Assembly (NCBI GenBank): GCA_004195315.1
Contig: SDWL01000118.1
Coordinates: forward strand, 1 to 6,519
Direction: 5' to 3'
DNA: 6,519 bases
Source of the DNA: Lutibacter sp.
GTDB taxonomy: Bacteria > Bacteroidota > Bacteroidia > Flavobacteriales > Flavobacteriaceae
Below are positions 6,441-6,519 of the stretch, one piece after another (positions within the stretch are counted from its first letter, which is position 1; every line of letters starts with the position of its first letter). The position numbers and the translations under genes are program-made. The notes beneath the pieces were generated by a model. That model was not told the origin of the DNA and did not search any database. It saw nothing but the letters and a program-made list of their open reading frames with translations.

Positions 6441-6519
6441 TATAGTTTTGATTTATAAAATTTCTCTCTATCAGCAACAGGTATAGGTGAAGTAAACTGC
6501 CCAACCTCTGTTTGATCAA
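6437..6519 (-). CDS. Possible 3' end of a convergent gene, product unknown
   Basis: Read on the minus strand from the window edge, one frame stays open for 26 codons and ends in TAA at 6439-6437. The peptide begins DQTEVGQFTSPIPVADREKF and ends YKSKLY. Its mixed composition looks like real protein and it contrasts with the poly-lysine shadow frames nearby. If real, its stop overlaps the stop of the plus-strand operon by about three bases, a tail-to-tail arrangement with no room for a separate terminator. I do not recognise the family. The frame is short, so this is tentative. Confidence 0.5.
   Translation of the reverse strand, partial: DQTEVGQFTSPIPVADREKFYKSKLY

Noticed and set aside
6441..6519. 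Rho-independent terminator after the operon
   Set aside because: No GC-rich stem followed by a T run is visible; the T-rich stretch alone is not enough.

Overview
The window is AT-rich DNA from a member of the Bacteroidota. The low GC, the absence of Shine-Dalgarno sequences, A-rich runs directly before the start codons and the protein style all point that way, but the genus cannot be named from the sequence. The first 19 bases are a Nextera/Tn5 mosaic-end adapter, so this is the raw edge of a contig and the true upstream neighbour is missing.

Layout. Bases 20-191 are a non-coding leader with a perfect GTAAC-N4-GTTAC palindrome, a second short palindrome and at most a weak promoter. Bases 192-6440 hold seven same-strand genes with gaps of -4, 10, 10, 21, 11 and 27 bases, almost certainly one operon. 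In order they are: (1) a Tat-exported molybdopterin oxidoreductase of the PsrA/PhsA type; (2) its four-cluster [4Fe-4S] subunit (PsrB type); (3) an eight-helix NrfD/PsrC-type membrane subunit; (4) and (5) two half-size YeeE/YedE membrane proteins, the family that includes the thiosulfate transporter TsuA; (6) and (7) two membrane-anchored rhodanese-fold proteins. The last 80 bases look like the 3' end of a convergent gene on the minus strand.

How the genes may work together. Genes 1-3 form a complete membrane-bound molybdenum oxidoreductase facing the periplasm, of the polysulfide/thiosulfate reductase kind. Genes 4-5 supply the conserved cysteines of a YeeE sulfur-compound channel in two pieces. 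Genes 6-7 are the unusual part. Both lack the catalytic cysteine in the rhodanese loop (Ser119 and Ala113). Both contain exactly one cysteine, and it is the last residue, at the end of a long lysine-rich tail. The final 13 residues, VKKKKKAPAEGGC, are identical in the two proteins and the underlying DNA differs only at three silent positions, although the rest of the proteins has diverged strongly.

This suggests (inference) a tethered sulfur-carrier arm comparable in principle to the GGCGG swinging arm of SoxY, handing sulfur between the periplasmic enzyme and the YeeE channel. The direction of the pathway (sulfur reduction or oxidation) and the real substrate cannot be decided from sequence alone.
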